A stretch of 64,000 nt of DNA from Xiphydria camelus (lineage: Eukaryota > Arthropoda > Insecta > Hymenoptera > Xiphydriidae), in assembly GCA_963678675.1 (NCBI GenBank), contig OY783195.1:13552505-13616504 (forward strand), read 5' to 3'. Shown one piece after another: positions 12,060 to 23,310 of the stretch; the stretch's first letter is position 1; each line of letters begins with the position of its first letter. The notes beneath the pieces were generated by a model. That model was not told where the DNA came from, ran no database searches, and saw nothing but the letters and a program-made list of their open reading frames with translations. Position numbers and translations under genes: made by a program.

Positions 12060-12344
12060 ATATTATGAGACGACGCAGTGTCGCACCGCCACTAAGGCCA
12101 GGCGAACGTTGAGGCCAAGCGAACGTTGAAACGCAGTGTGACGTGCGGTGACTTAGAGTGAGGTGAACAGCGTGGGTGAAGTGAGCTGCGTACCCTGGGT
12201 GGTGCGAAAGAAGACTGCGCCGGTCGCTTATCCAGGCAAACCTGAGTGTACATGTGGCCACATGTACACTCAGGTTTGTCTGTATAAGTAACCTGCGCAG
12301 GCAGACCTCTCCGGTGCAATGCTTCAAAGCCCATCGAAACCGAG
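12060..12344 (+). repeat. repeat X, copy 1, left part (right part 15868-16080)
   Basis: Together with 15868-16080 this matches, in inverse, 22256-23060. The left part holds CCCACGCTGTTCACC-type and GAACGTTGAGACGCAG-type words. The two parts are separated by the 3.5-kb insertion at 12345-15867. Confidence 0.7.
12238..12277. repeat. 40-bp perfect palindrome
   Basis: Centred on GTGGCCAC with fully complementary arms and no loop. A diverged copy of the same hairpin is at about 22923-22965 in the related repeat X copy. Confidence 0.9.
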
Positions 12345-13194
12345 TAGTCCAGTAAACGAAGGTCTGAAATACGAACTTTTGACATACAGGCTGCGTTTTT
12401 GTTTAACGTTGTCATTTGACCCTATAAAGCTCTGGGTGAAGTATCGCGGTTTTTCCTCTTGCGGTTTGGTTGAAAAACAATAACAAATACCCCAAAAATG
12501 GGTTATTCAAGAATAACTCGAAAACTAAGCGAGATATCGAAAAAAGTGTAAATTCAAAATTGTATAGCTTAAAATTCTCTATAAAAAAGGTTTTACACAG
12601 TTTACTCCCACTCCCACGGTTTATTCTCTAGAGCCGCGCAAACATTAGGGGGAAATAAAAAATCGTAAAACATCGAAAATTTAACATTTTTGAATGCTTT
12701 TTGTCTTAAATTGCTTAAGAAAGTCTCTACTTTTAAAATAAAATTATATATTTTTTTTTCACTCAATTGTTTAAAAAGTGCCAAGTAAAGTCAACGATAT
12801 CTTTCGATATTATGAATAATTTTTCTTCTTTGTGTTCCATAATTTTGTTAGTTAAATTCCCGACGCATTACACTCGGGTCATTTTTCTGTAATTGTCGTG
12901 ATTTGTAAGATATCTCAGTCTTTAAAAATTACTTTGATAACCTTGGTGCGTCCGGAGAACCACTGGTGCCGTTCGCACACATTCTAGCGGTCGCCGGAGT
13001 TACGCGCAGAGGCACCCCTTCCCAGACCGGGAGCCCGTCCCTATTCTTAGGCAGGTACCTACATACATTTTACGAAAAGCACCTCACGGCTGACTGACCG
13101 GATTTTTTCTCCGCTAAACCGGGAGCTGAAAGACATTGAGTATACAAAAACCGATCACCACATTCTGATTGATGATTTAAGTTCAGAAAGGTTT

Positions 13195-13773
13195 TAGTAC
13201 GGGATCCCTCATAAGAAAAAAAAATGATTACCACTCCTCTGAAACTTTATGAGCAGCTTCATTTTGCCGAGTCTGCCAACTTTTTTATTTGCGAAAAATT
13301 TGGTTGCCGCCGGGGTTTCGAGATATTAATAAATAATCATATAAAATTTATAAATTTTGTTTATTGATGACCAACAAGCTGATTCTATGCCCGAAGTAAG
13401 ATAAATATTTATGAAATCAAACGGTAACATTGTCCGATAAGTTTTCTGCCAGGTATGTCCAGTCCGACACTTTGAACATGTGAAATTGATAAAATTTGTT
13501 AACTAATTACCAACGAGCTGATTTTTTCGGCAAAGGTAGATAATTATTTGTAAAATTGATGGTAACATTGTCCGACAAGTTTTCTGCCGGGTATGTCCAG
13601 TCTGACAAAATTTATAATTTTGACATGTTTGTTTATTAATATCTCGAAACCCCGGCGGAAACCAGACTTTTCGCAGATAAAAAAGCTGGCAGACTCGGCA
13701 AAATGAAGCTACTCGCAAAGTTTCAGAGGAGTGGTAATCAATTTTTTTTTCTTATATGAGGGATCCCTTACTA
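13195..13773. repeat. palindromic repeat V, copy 2 (both ends present)
   Basis: Ends TAGTACGGGATCCCTCAT and ATGAGGGATCCCTTACTA, then TGATTACCACTCC arms and inner TTTTCTGCCGGGTATGTCC arms. A third, partial copy consisting of one end is at 14931-15016 and forms part of the right arm of the surrounding element. Confidence 0.8.
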
Positions 13774-13999
13774 TTTAACAAAAATGATATCGTCGAGGTT
13801 ACCGGACGGAATTAGTGGTCAATTTTTTTTAGGCAATATAATAGGAGTTTTCGATTCCGTCGCTGTAGCTGTGAGAAAAACCTTGTTCTTGACTAGTAAA
13901 AGGTTATTTGGGTAAGGTATGAAATAAAAAAAAACGGCATCATCATAATGCAATACAAATCTAATTATTAATGGAAAAAGAAATAAGTGGTTTACATAA

Positions 14000-14551
14000 T
14001 TAATTAGTATTGAAAAATAACAAAATTGAACACTTACGCAGGTAAGTTTTTACAATGGTTGTGGATGCATTTGCAAAGAGAGATATAATTAATCTTGTTC
14101 TTTTGAAACTATAGGACATTGTTCTGCAATCAGCATTACATTTGCAAGGCCTGATTAAAGAATTTAGCAAAGGCGGTTTTGTCATTTGCACCGGGTGGAG
14201 CTGTCCATCTCGTCTTTTATAGCCGAATTGGAGAAAGTTCAGAGGCTCACATATTGATTGTGAGGAATTTCTCCACAAATATGTTTGAGCTGCTGGTCTT
14301 AAGCAATGTAAATACAAAGCATCAGAAGTGCAAATAACTTTGGATACATTGACATTGAAACCGATATTACGGATAATTAACTTGTGGCGCAGTTCATCTG
14401 CTGTGGATTTTTCATTGGCAAATAAATAAGTGCAAACTCCAATGTTCTTAAAATGCATCGGAGTTTTGGAGTTATTTGCAAAAGTCGAGAGAGCATCCTG
14501 AACGAATACTTCAGATGCAGCATTTACACATTGCTTCTTTAGTTATAGCTG
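14000..14551 (-). pseudogene. C-terminal part of an insect TE-associated protein with CxC-like end
   Basis: Read on minus from about 14551 to a stop at 14000. The block TSDALYLHCLR, QTYLWRN, GQLHPVQMTKP and then CKCNADCRT matches my recollection of the end of a large protein family that is abundant in insect, cnidarian and fish genomes. That family has SDAL-HC-R and QTY-W motifs ahead of a cysteine cluster (CKC-C--CSC---). Here most of the later cysteines are replaced (SYSF, ISLFANAS), so the metal site looks degraded. The upstream frame closes at a stop near 14550. It sits in the middle of the 3.5-kb inverted-repeat element and could be that element's own protein or a passenger. No catalytic function is claimed. 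Confidence 0.5.
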
Positions 14552-16499
14552 AACGTTATTCCCATACGCATCGATGTAATATTAAAAGTACATTTTTCAA
14601 TTTGTATAATAGCAGTGTTCCGTCTCGCCTTAAGCGGACGTCTATATCGGTTCTTACTGTTCATTATTATCGCGATCTAAGTGAAGCGTTAATTAAATTT
14701 AGAATTAATCCCGCCATCAGTCGCAATGGCGAGACGAGCGGTATGTTTCGGCGAATCTAGGCTGTTCATGATCTTTTTCCCGGAAAGGTTAATTACAGAA
14801 CGTTGCAATTAACAAGTTGCAATGAGCCGCTTTCTGTAATATCCATTCGCATAGGTACCGCTATACTTTGAATACTACGTCAATTTGTAAAGGGGACAAA
14901 TGACGAATTCCAACGGATGATCGATCGATATTCGGCAGACTCGGCAAAATGAAGCTGCTCATAAAGTTTCAGAGGAGTGGTAATCATTTTTTTTTCTTAT
15001 GAGGGATCCCGTACTAAAACCTTTCTGAACTTAAATCATCAATCAGAATGTGGTGATCGGTTTTTGTATACTCAATGTCTCTCAGCTCCCGGTTTAGCGG
15101 AGAAAAAATCCGGTCAGTCAGCCGTGAGGTGCTTTTCGTAAAATGTATGTAGGTACCTGCCTAAGAATAGGGACGGGCTCCCGGTCTGGGAAGGGGTGCC
15201 TCTGCGCGTAACTCCGGCGACCGCTAGAACGTGTGCGAACGGCACCAGTGGTTCTCCGGACGCACCAAGGTTATCAAAGTAATTTTTAAAGACTGAGATA
15301 TCTTACAAATCACGACAATTACAGAAAAATGACCCGAGTGTAATGCGTCGGGAATTTAACTAACAAAATTATGGAACACAAAGAAGAAAAAATTATTCAT
15401 AATATCGAAAGATATCGTTGACTTTACTTGGCACTTTTTAAACAATTGAGTGAAAAAAAAATATATAATTTTATTTTAAAAGTAGAGACTTTCTTAAGCA
15501 ATTTAAGACAAAAAGCATTCAAAAATGTTAAATTTTCGATGTTTTACGATTTTTTATTTCCCCCTAATGTTTGCGCGGCTCTAGAGAATAAACCGCGGGA
15601 GTGGGAGTAAACTGTGTAAAACCTTTTTTATAGAGAATTTTAAGCTATACAATTTTGAATTTACACTTTTTTCGATATCTCGCTTAATTTTCGAGTTATT
15701 CTTGAATAACCCATTTTTGGGGTATTTGTTATTGTTTTTCAACCAAACCGCAAGAGGAAAAACCGCGATACTTCACCCAGAGCTTTATAGGGTCAAATGA
15801 CAACGTTAAACAAAAACGCAGCCTGTATGTCAAAAGTTCGTATTTCAGACCTTCGTTTACTGGACTACGAGGAAACGCAAGTGGTCGGTCCTGGTCCCGG
15901 CCAGGAATCTCGAACTTTTTCGGATCTAATTTATGGCTCAAAGGGTCCCGAGGAGTGTCGCATTTCTCCAACACACTGGTCTACGGCCCAAATGCGAGGA
16001 GGGTTTATCCGCTCAATGTTTTTCAATAGAATAGCAGTCCTAAATTAGTTTGGATATTCGATTTTTACCGCTATAAAATGTAGTAACCCTTGAATTTCAT
16101 TCATTTCATTTCATCATTCAAAAATTCACATTATCAATTAAATACAATAAAATTCACAAAAACATTTAAATACAATGCTTAACCTTGAAATAAATTTGTA
16201 TTTGACAAAAAAATTCTTTTCTGGAAAATTGCAAATAATAACAATGTAATAAATTAAAATTCACTGTGTTACCTAGTTGACAAATTAAAGTATCATATAC
16301 ACATGGTATCAATACCTAATTGATCATTTAACATACCTATATAGACACTAATCTCGAGTTAGTAACGATAAATTATTAGGCTTATCAAATTCAAAAATAA
16401 AACTCTTTATTTTCAATGACAAGAAATTCATTGAACTCAAAACTGTCGTATGATTCACATTAATCTTGACAACGGTCATGCAAATAATATTTTTACGAG

Positions 16500-16607
16500 T
16501 AATATTTTTATAAAATAATAGTAATAATAATAGTAATAATAATACTGTAATATTTTTAAAATATTATTATTAGTACTAAAGTAATAATGAAAATAATAAT
16601 AATTTAA
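16500..16607. repeat. AAT-rich simple sequence
   Basis: Interrupted AAT/TAA trinucleotide tract between repeat X and the next palindromic element. A TAA tract of the same kind flanks the pogo-type element near 18200 and 21315-21332. Confidence 0.7.
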
Positions 16608-17268
16608 TTGTATTATTTGTATTATAATTTAATATTTTGTGAACGATTCCTATCTGAATTTCATCTCCGCGGAGTTAATTTTATAAATAATTTAAATAAA
16701 ATCCTTTTCGGAGTGAATTTCACTCCGGACGGGATTAAATTAATTAAAAATCATCCACTCCGCATTTACTCCGCAAATCATTCCGCATTTAACTCCCGAT
16801 TTTTTACAGTGTACGCAACACTACACTATCAAAAATCGGGAGTTAAATGCGGAATGATTTGAGGAGTAAATGCGGAGTGGATGATTTTTAATTAATTTAA
16901 TCCCGTCCGGAGTGAAATTCACTCCGAAAAGGATTTTATTTAAATTATTTATAAAAAAATCTGGAGTTAAATGCGGAATGATTTGCGGAGTGAATGCGGA
17001 GTGGATAATTTTTAATTAATTTAATCCCGTCCGGAGTGAAATTCACTCCGACAAGGATTTTATTTAAATTATTTATTTAAAAATCTGGAGTTGAGTGCGG
17101 AATGATTTCCGGAGTGAATGCGGAGTGGATGATTTTTAATTAATTTAATCCCGTCCGGAGTGAAATTCACTCCGAAAAGGATTTTATTTAAATTATTTAT
17201 AAAATTAACTCCGCGGATGAAATTCAGATAGGAATCGTTCACAAAATATTAAATTATAATACAAATAA
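16608..17268. mobile_element. inverted-repeat element with internal 140-bp tandem units
   Basis: The outer ends mirror each other (ATTTGTATTATAATTTAAT ... complement, then GTGAACGATTCCTATCTG). One unit lies inverted on the left (about 16670-16805). Three direct copies follow on the right (about 16836-17205, period ~135-140 bp). Each copy holds GGAGTTAAATGCGGAATGA, GCGGAGTGGATGATTTT and CCGGAGTGAAATTCACTCCG. No ORF. Confidence 0.75.
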
Positions 17269-17270
17269 TA

Positions 17271-18192
17271 CCGTAAAGTGGGGATACTTTGTGACTGGGG
17301 GGTAACTTTGTGACAGAGCATAAAATTACAAACTTTCAAATTTGGCGCCCAAATTTTTAACAATACTTCGCCGGTACCTAATGGGTATGTAACTATACTT
17401 ACTACTGTGCGCGACTGTCTTTTGTCGACGCCATTCACATCAGCATTTCAGTGCTACATGAGCTATCAAAGAGTGTTGACAAACGCACGTTGCGCCGTTT
17501 AGCGTAAACTTTGTGTTGGCAAGCGTGTTGTGCATTTTATATGTGAAATCAGGTAAGTGCATATTGAAATATGGTCTCTTGGGAAAGCATGGCCTGATTT
17601 TTACCTTCATTCCGTATGTTTGAAAAAAATTACGTCAAATTACATAAAGAATCAACAATATGAGGGGTTACTTTGTGACAAGAGCTAAAACTATATAAAC
17701 TACCAGTACGAATACAAAAGTACGAATTGCAGCACATAATTTTATTTTAGTATGCCGAATTTTTTAATGTTCGTTAAGAGCTAGTAATTTAGTAGAAAAC
17801 ATGTTTTTGTATTGATGAAATAAAGACTTTATTTTGCATTGTCGAAAAGTGCGTAATTTTATCCTCTGATGACTTTTTACAACTTTAAAACTCTATATGT
17901 TGTTTCTAAACATCAGCCACAGATAATACTTTGTCATAACGCTACTTTAAACGCAACAGAATACATAATTTTACAATGTCACAAAGTAACCCCACTCCCG
18001 GGGTTAAATTGTGATGCATACTTTAATTGTTTTCTTTCAAAACTGACGATCTGACTTTAAACTTTTTAACGTTATATGAAAGAGGAAGGTTTGAACTCAT
18101 GACTGGTAATTTTTGTTTTAAAATTTAAGCGATAATATTATTTCTAGGAACAAAAAACCCAAAAATTGTCACAAAGTATCCCCACTTTACGG
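17271..18192. mobile_element. TA-flanked 922-bp MITE, GTCACAAAGTA words
   Basis: Ends CCGTAAAGTGGGGATACTTT...AAAGTATCCCCACTTTACGG with TA at 17269-17270 and 18193-18194. The phrase ACTTTGTGAC or its complement occurs at least six times, at both ends and inside. No transposase. The end shares TAAAGTGGG with the pogo-type element that starts 33 bp away. Confidence 0.85.
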
Positions 18193-18224
18193 TACAATAA
18201 TATTTTTTTTATTATTATTTAGTA

Positions 18225-21200
18225 GGGGTAATTGGGGTAAAGTGGGAAACTTTTTTTTGGAGCTCCGTTAAGTGAAAATAACTAATTATTTTTTCATGTT
18301 TACACTTCCTATAGTAAAGAGAATCAAATAAGCTATATTTTTGTCACAGCAACGAACCGGAAATAATGATTTTTCTAAGAGTTACCGAGCTTCGACTGAT
18401 CATGTTCAAAATGACCAAATCTAAAAGTTGTGGGGTAAAGTGGGAAACATTACAAAACTTTATAAACTGAACACAAATCTTGTAGAAAATTTATCAAATC
18501 TTTATTTTAATTTGTTGAAGGTTCGAAGAATACATCTGAAGAATCAATATGAAAAATACAAAATTTTCGCAATAAAAAAAAATAATGAAAAAATGAAAAA
18601 AAAAATTGATAAAATTGTGACTTATTCGTCGTTCTCGGAAGAAGCATCTAAGTCCGAGTCACACTCTCGGCAATGGTAGAAGCTAGTAGTTGGGTTGACG
18701 CATTTCAGATGATATGATCGCTGATAATCCTTTTTGTTACATGTGATCGTATTGTTCCTGGTCATGATTTCAGGCATGAGTTGCAGACAAATAGTGCAAA
18801 AATCACGATCTTCATCAGAGCTAGAACTTTCTTGTTTCTTTTTTTATCCTTTCTTTGTTTCTGGTTTTTTCTTTGCTGCTGTTGTTTTCTTTATCAGTGT
18901 TTTTTTTGTGCTCTTCCTCTTTTTTTTGTGGTTCATCTGCATTTCCTTTCTTCTTGCGTTTGTTTGCCAAACGTTTTTCAGCTGCTTTTTGCAACTCGCT
19001 TAGCCTTTCTGGTGTTGTCAAAACGGTGCTTTTCATGGCCTTTCGACCTCTATTTGACTTCTGATATGCTTGGCCAATTTTCAATGGACCAGCTGCGTTC
19101 AAATTGGTATACGTGATTGACGATCTTGATCCTGATGTTGTGGCGACTTCTCCGAACGAGTCAGTTGGAATCTTTTCATCCAAAACGAGAGGCACATGGT
19201 CAAGGCCTTGGTTAGGTTTTTCTGCCGACATTTCGGCTTCAGGCTCAGCTCTTGTTTGAGCTCTTTCTTCGGCCTCGGCAATAACACGAGCAGCAATGAA
19301 ATCCTCTTCGGTAAACGTGTGTGGATTGAACTCAAACACACCAGTTCTGGAAAAAGCATTTTTGATGATTGATGGTGTAGCAGCTTCATCCAAGCATTTT
19401 TCAACGATCGTTGGCACATTGTGCAGATTGAATTGTTTCCCACCAACGTGCGCCTTTTGCCATGTAGTGTGTTTTTCCACATAACGAGCTTTAACTGGCC
19501 AGAAGATACCATTGTCCAAGGGCTGTATTCTATGTGTGGAGGTGGGAATGTCAGCATTGTTATGCCATGTTCCACAGCCAGTTCGACTGCAGCCACGGAA
19601 AGATGCGAGGTATGGTTGTCCAGCAGCAAGAGTGTTGGTTGGTTCTTACTGGCGTGAGCATACTTTATGAAGTGTTGCATAAAGTAGACGAAACGTTCGG
19701 TGTCCATGTATCCTGAACCGTTTGCATGGCCAGCAGATTCTTTTTGAGCGCCATCCATGAATCGGCTAAGATTGTAGCGAGTTGGGAAGATGAAAAATGG
19801 TGGAATGAACGTACCTGCGGCACTTACAGCAACGGCACAGCTAACATTAGTGCCACGTTCAGCGGCAGATACTTGACCGACGCGTTTGGCTCCTTTTTCG
19901 GCAAGTATTTTTTGGACCTTATTAGGAACAGTTGGAAAGCCAGTTTCGTCCATATTCCAGACACGATCACGCGGAAAACTATACTATTCGTACAGATCTC
20001 CCAGCTGCTTGTAAAATTCATCAACGCTTTCCTTGTTGAAGCCTTTAACTCTGGCTACGCTGATCTGTTGCGGTGTTCGAAGTCTGATGTTTGGGTGACG
20101 ATTCATAAATCCGTAGTACCAATCGATTCCAGCCATTGTTGCCTTATCCCAAGAAATTGGTATTGCAATTTTCTCCCTCTTTCCAAATTCGAATGCCATC
20201 GTTCGTAGTTCCGTAATAGTCAATCCTTGGTTAATTTTGCTGGCTATTAAAATATAGCGCGTCAATGCATTTTCTTGTTCTTTTTTGAAAATCTGAAAAT
20301 AATCATTCATACTAAATGGATATTCATTCAAAATATTCACGTAAATTAGATTTAAAAATTTGCTCTCAAAAAATAACGACTGAGTTACCGTTTTTACGCC
20401 GATTTTGTTTTGTGAGTTGACGAACTCAACCAATTTTTCTTCGGTCAACTCATTTTCACCAATTTTCTCATCAAGTGCAGCAACGATACGATACAAATTG
20501 GATTTTGGCATGTTGTAATGCTTTGAAACAGAAAGGACAGTTTTATTATCAATTTTGATTGCTTTCAACATTTCCAACAAATCATCGGGATCTGGAGCTG
20601 TATAATTAGTTTTTTTCACGTATATTCTCGGCATAATCACTGAAAATAATCACAAAAAGAAGTTTCATTAAATTCAAGTTTCATAGCTCGCACTCTCCTC
20701 TTGTGATTGTTAAACGCGATATTTAAAGCATTAGAATTCAATTTGCTAATTGTTAGACAATCTCGTTTTCACGCCGTGCGTACGATATTTTATGTTCCGA
20801 TAACTGATGAAACCGAGACGAAGTGGGGGTTTTGAGGTTAGAGGAGCATAAATAAGTTCACTTTTTTTAATCATTAACGATGAATTAACAACATTTGGAT
20901 GCAAAATAACGCCTCATTAGCTATTTTTGACATTTCCTACTTTACCCCGACACCACATTTTGCAAAAATATGAGTGTCATTTCTTGACAATGTATAAACG
21001 ACACGAAATTCTTTTGCATTATTAAAATTAAGACTATAAAGAATACTTTGAGTGTACTTACAATCGGTTGATCTCGAAAAACAGTAAAAAAATCAATATG
21101 CCAACTTAGGAGAAAGAAATTTCGAAATCACTTGAAAACTTTGACAATTGTCAGAGAGCACGAAAACATTTCTGCACGCGTTGGTATACCATGAAGATTC

Positions 21201-21314
21201 GCTTACGGTCGTAACTAACAGATGTCAGTAGCGCATGACATCTGTACTTTAATCGTTTGCCCGGGAAGTGCCATTTCCCACTTTACCCCACTTCCCACTT
21301 TACCCCACCTACCC
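18225..21314 (-). mobile_element. pogo-type DNA transposon, nearly full length
   Basis: Ends GGGGTAATTGGGGTAAAGTGGG and CCCACTTTACCCCACCTACCC, with TA on each side (18223-18224, 21315-21316). Inner GGTAAAGTGGGAAA words repeat near both ends (18231, 18433, 20942, 21273, 21292). The body is a single decayed transposase gene on minus (18622-20640). It inserted into a TAA-rich tract. Confidence 0.88.
18622..20640 (-). pseudogene. pogo-type transposase with C-terminal PHD-like finger, decayed
   Basis: Order on minus: an N-terminal helix-turn-helix (MPRIYVKKTNY ... VSKHYNMPKSNLYRIV, about residues 1-55), a CENP-B-like second DNA-binding region ending GFMNRHPNIRLRTPQ, then the DDE catalytic domain. 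The latter shows VWNMDETGF (first Asp), LLLLDNHTSH (second Asp) and FPPP...IQPLDNGIFWPVKARY (third acidic residue). A Lys/Glu-rich linker follows, then a C-terminal zinc finger spelled CTICLQLM, TCNKKDYQRSYHLKC and CREC, i.e. Cys4-His-Cys3 spacing of a PHD finger. Three lesions: TAG at 19984-19986 in frame, a frameshift near 19530, and a second one in the A-run near 18830 just before the finger. The codons continue across each lesion in a consistent protein. Related pogo proteins with PHD-like tails occur in insects. Confidence 0.85.
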
Positions 21315-21338
21315 TAATAATAATAATATTTTAAGTCC

Positions 21339-22133
21339 GCACAAACGTTTGGCAAGTGTGTAAACCCGGCATTATGCCATCTTAAACTAACAAACTAAAG
21401 TTCACGAACGAAAAATCACGTCCGGTTTTGTGTTTCGACCGCAGACATTCGCAGGCTCTCGCAGATTCACGGCGTGTGAAAAGTGCGCCACCTCACACTG
21501 CGTCCGAACGTTCGCTGTTGTATAGATGTCTATTGGTTACAAAAATCTGCGGTGAGTCGCCCTGCGTCCCCTCACTGAACTGCGTCTCAACGTTCGCTCG
21601 GCCGGCTCGCGGTGCGTGAAAACTACGCCACCTCACACTGCGTCCGAACATTCGCTGTTATATAGATTTCTATGGGATACAAAATCTGGGGTGAGTCGCT
21701 CTGCGTCACCCCACTTAACTGCGACCCAACGTTCGCTTGGCCTGAGACGCAGTTCAGTGAGGTGACGCAGGGCGACTCACCGCAGATTTTGTAACCCATA
21801 GAAATCTATATAACAGCGAATGTTCGGACGCAGTGTGAGGTGGCGCAGTTTTCACACGCCGTGAGCCGTTCGAGCGAATGTTGAGACGCAGTTCAGTGAG
21901 GTGACGCAGGGCGACTCACCGCAGATTTTTGTAACCAATAGACATCTATACAACAGCGAATGTTCGGACCCAGTGTGAGGTGGTGCAGGTTTCACACGCC
22001 TTGAATCTGCGAGAGCCTGCGAAGGTCTGCGGTCGAAACACAAAACCGGACGTGATTTTTCGTTCGTGAACTTTAGTTTGTTAGTTTAAGATTGCATAAA
22101 GCCGGGTTTACACGCTTGTCAAACGTTTGTGCG
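21339..22133. mobile_element. 795-bp palindrome with two units per arm
   Basis: Ends CGCACAAACGTTTGGCAAG and complement; arms of ~395 bp meet near 21736. Each arm contains two direct copies of a ~175-bp unit with CAGTTCAGTGAGGTGACGCA, GGCGACTCACCGCAG and CGAATGTTCGGACGCAGTG. Four related units therefore lie in mirror order. Long open frames here are palindrome artefacts. Confidence 0.8.
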
Positions 22134-22255
22134 AATTGCGGACGGACTTGGTATTGCACTGGAGGTGGACAAACGTGCGTTCCTGTTGTGATAGTGTCGT
22201 GTATGCAACTAGATTTGATCTAAAGCCCGTATAACTTTCAAAGGTTACTAGATTT

Positions 22256-23210
22256 TATAGCGGTAAAAATCAAATATTCTATACTAATTTAGCAGTGCAA
22301 TTCTATTGAGAAATAATGAGCGGATAAAACCTTCTCGTATTTGGGCCGTAGACCGGTGTGAGGGAGAAATTCGACACTTCTCGGGACCCTTGGAGCCATA
22401 AATTAGATCCGAAAAAGTTCGAGATTCCTGGCCGGGACCAGGACCGACCACTTGAATTTCCTCGGTTCCGATGGGCTTGAAGCATTGCACCCTTCAGCTT
22501 CAATGTCTTCTTTAACCCTCCGTTGGTAAGGTGAAACAATGTAATGTGAAAATTGCATTTAGTTGGGGTATGACATACCCCACCTTACTAACGCAGAGTT
22601 AACAAAGCCATGAATTTCTGCAAACTGTGTACGGGTTACTCGATAATAATTTGTGTACTTTTCGTCACAAAATTCTTTCCGAAGGACGAATTCTCAATGA
22701 GTCGTTCTTTTATTTAGGTAACCACCTTTTGACTGATTTTTTACATATACTTGAATAGGCTATTGTTATTTCTTCCTCAACAAAATCAGAATCAGATTCC
22801 GAGTCTAACAAATTACACAAATGCGAGCATGTATACATCATCGAGTGTATACTGACTAGAGCCGGCCATACACGCTACGGCTCACCGGAGAGGCCTGCCT
22901 GCGCAGGTCACTTATACAGACAAACCTGAGTGTCATGTGGTCACATGTGCACTCAGGTTTGCCTGTATAAGCGACCGGCGCAGTCATCGTTCGCACCACC
23001 CAGGGTACGCAGCTCACTTCACCCACGCTGTTCACCTCACTCTGAGTCACCGCACGTCACACTGCGTCTCAACGTTCGCCTGGCCTGAGACGCAGTTCAG
23101 TGAGGTGACGCAGGGTGACCGTTGCCTCTATATCTATATCTAGAATAGATATCTATCGCCCTGCGTCATCTCACTGAATTGCGTCTCAACGTTCGCCCGG
23201 CCTAAGTGGA
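22256..23210 (-). repeat. repeat X, copy 2, with empty site
   Basis: Matches, in inverse, 15868-16080 (through GGTCGGTCCTGGTCCCGGCC) and 12060-12344. It lacks the 3.5-kb insertion and so gives the empty site. A 22520-22855 stretch has no counterpart in copy 1. The far end (about 23085-23200) repeats the GAGACGCAGTTCAGTGAGG unit seen in the palindrome at 21339-22133, again as a small inverted pair. Confidence 0.65.
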
Positions 23211-23310
23211 CTGTTCGGGCTCACCATAAATTTAGCGTTTAGTTATCCTCTCGCTGCGCACTCAACTTCCCCGTTCAGTCAAACCGATGCACCAGATCAT
23301 AGAAAAACAC

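Larger units (their letters stand above)
12345..15867. mobile_element. 3.5-kb element with ~935-bp inverted ends and CGAG duplication
   Basis: Ends TAGTCCAGTAAACGAAGG / complement, flanked by CGAG at 12341-12344 and 15868-15871. The related repeat X at 22256-23060 has the uninterrupted site (AACCGAGGAAA in inverse near 22458), which proves the insertion and the 4-bp duplication. The arms, 12345-13277 and 14932-15867, are highly similar and include the end of repeat V. The centre holds a whole V palindrome, a decayed minus-strand ORF and a module shared with 4560-4740 and 25340-25560. Superfamily unknown. Confidence 0.85.

Noticed and set aside
15428..15610. 60-codon ORF repeated at 12602-12784 on the other strand
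   Set aside because: The two are the inverted arms of the 12345-15867 element; no domain, AT-rich, and likely non-coding.
18734..19116. Plus-strand hydrophobic ORFs that look like membrane proteins
   Set aside because: They are the antisense of the Lys/Glu-rich linker of the pogo-type transposase; Phe/Leu-rich readings arise from AAG/GAA codons on the other strand.
21428..22043. Similar short proteins on both strands (MCFDRR...)
   Set aside because: Mirror readings of the 795-bp palindrome, with no independent support.
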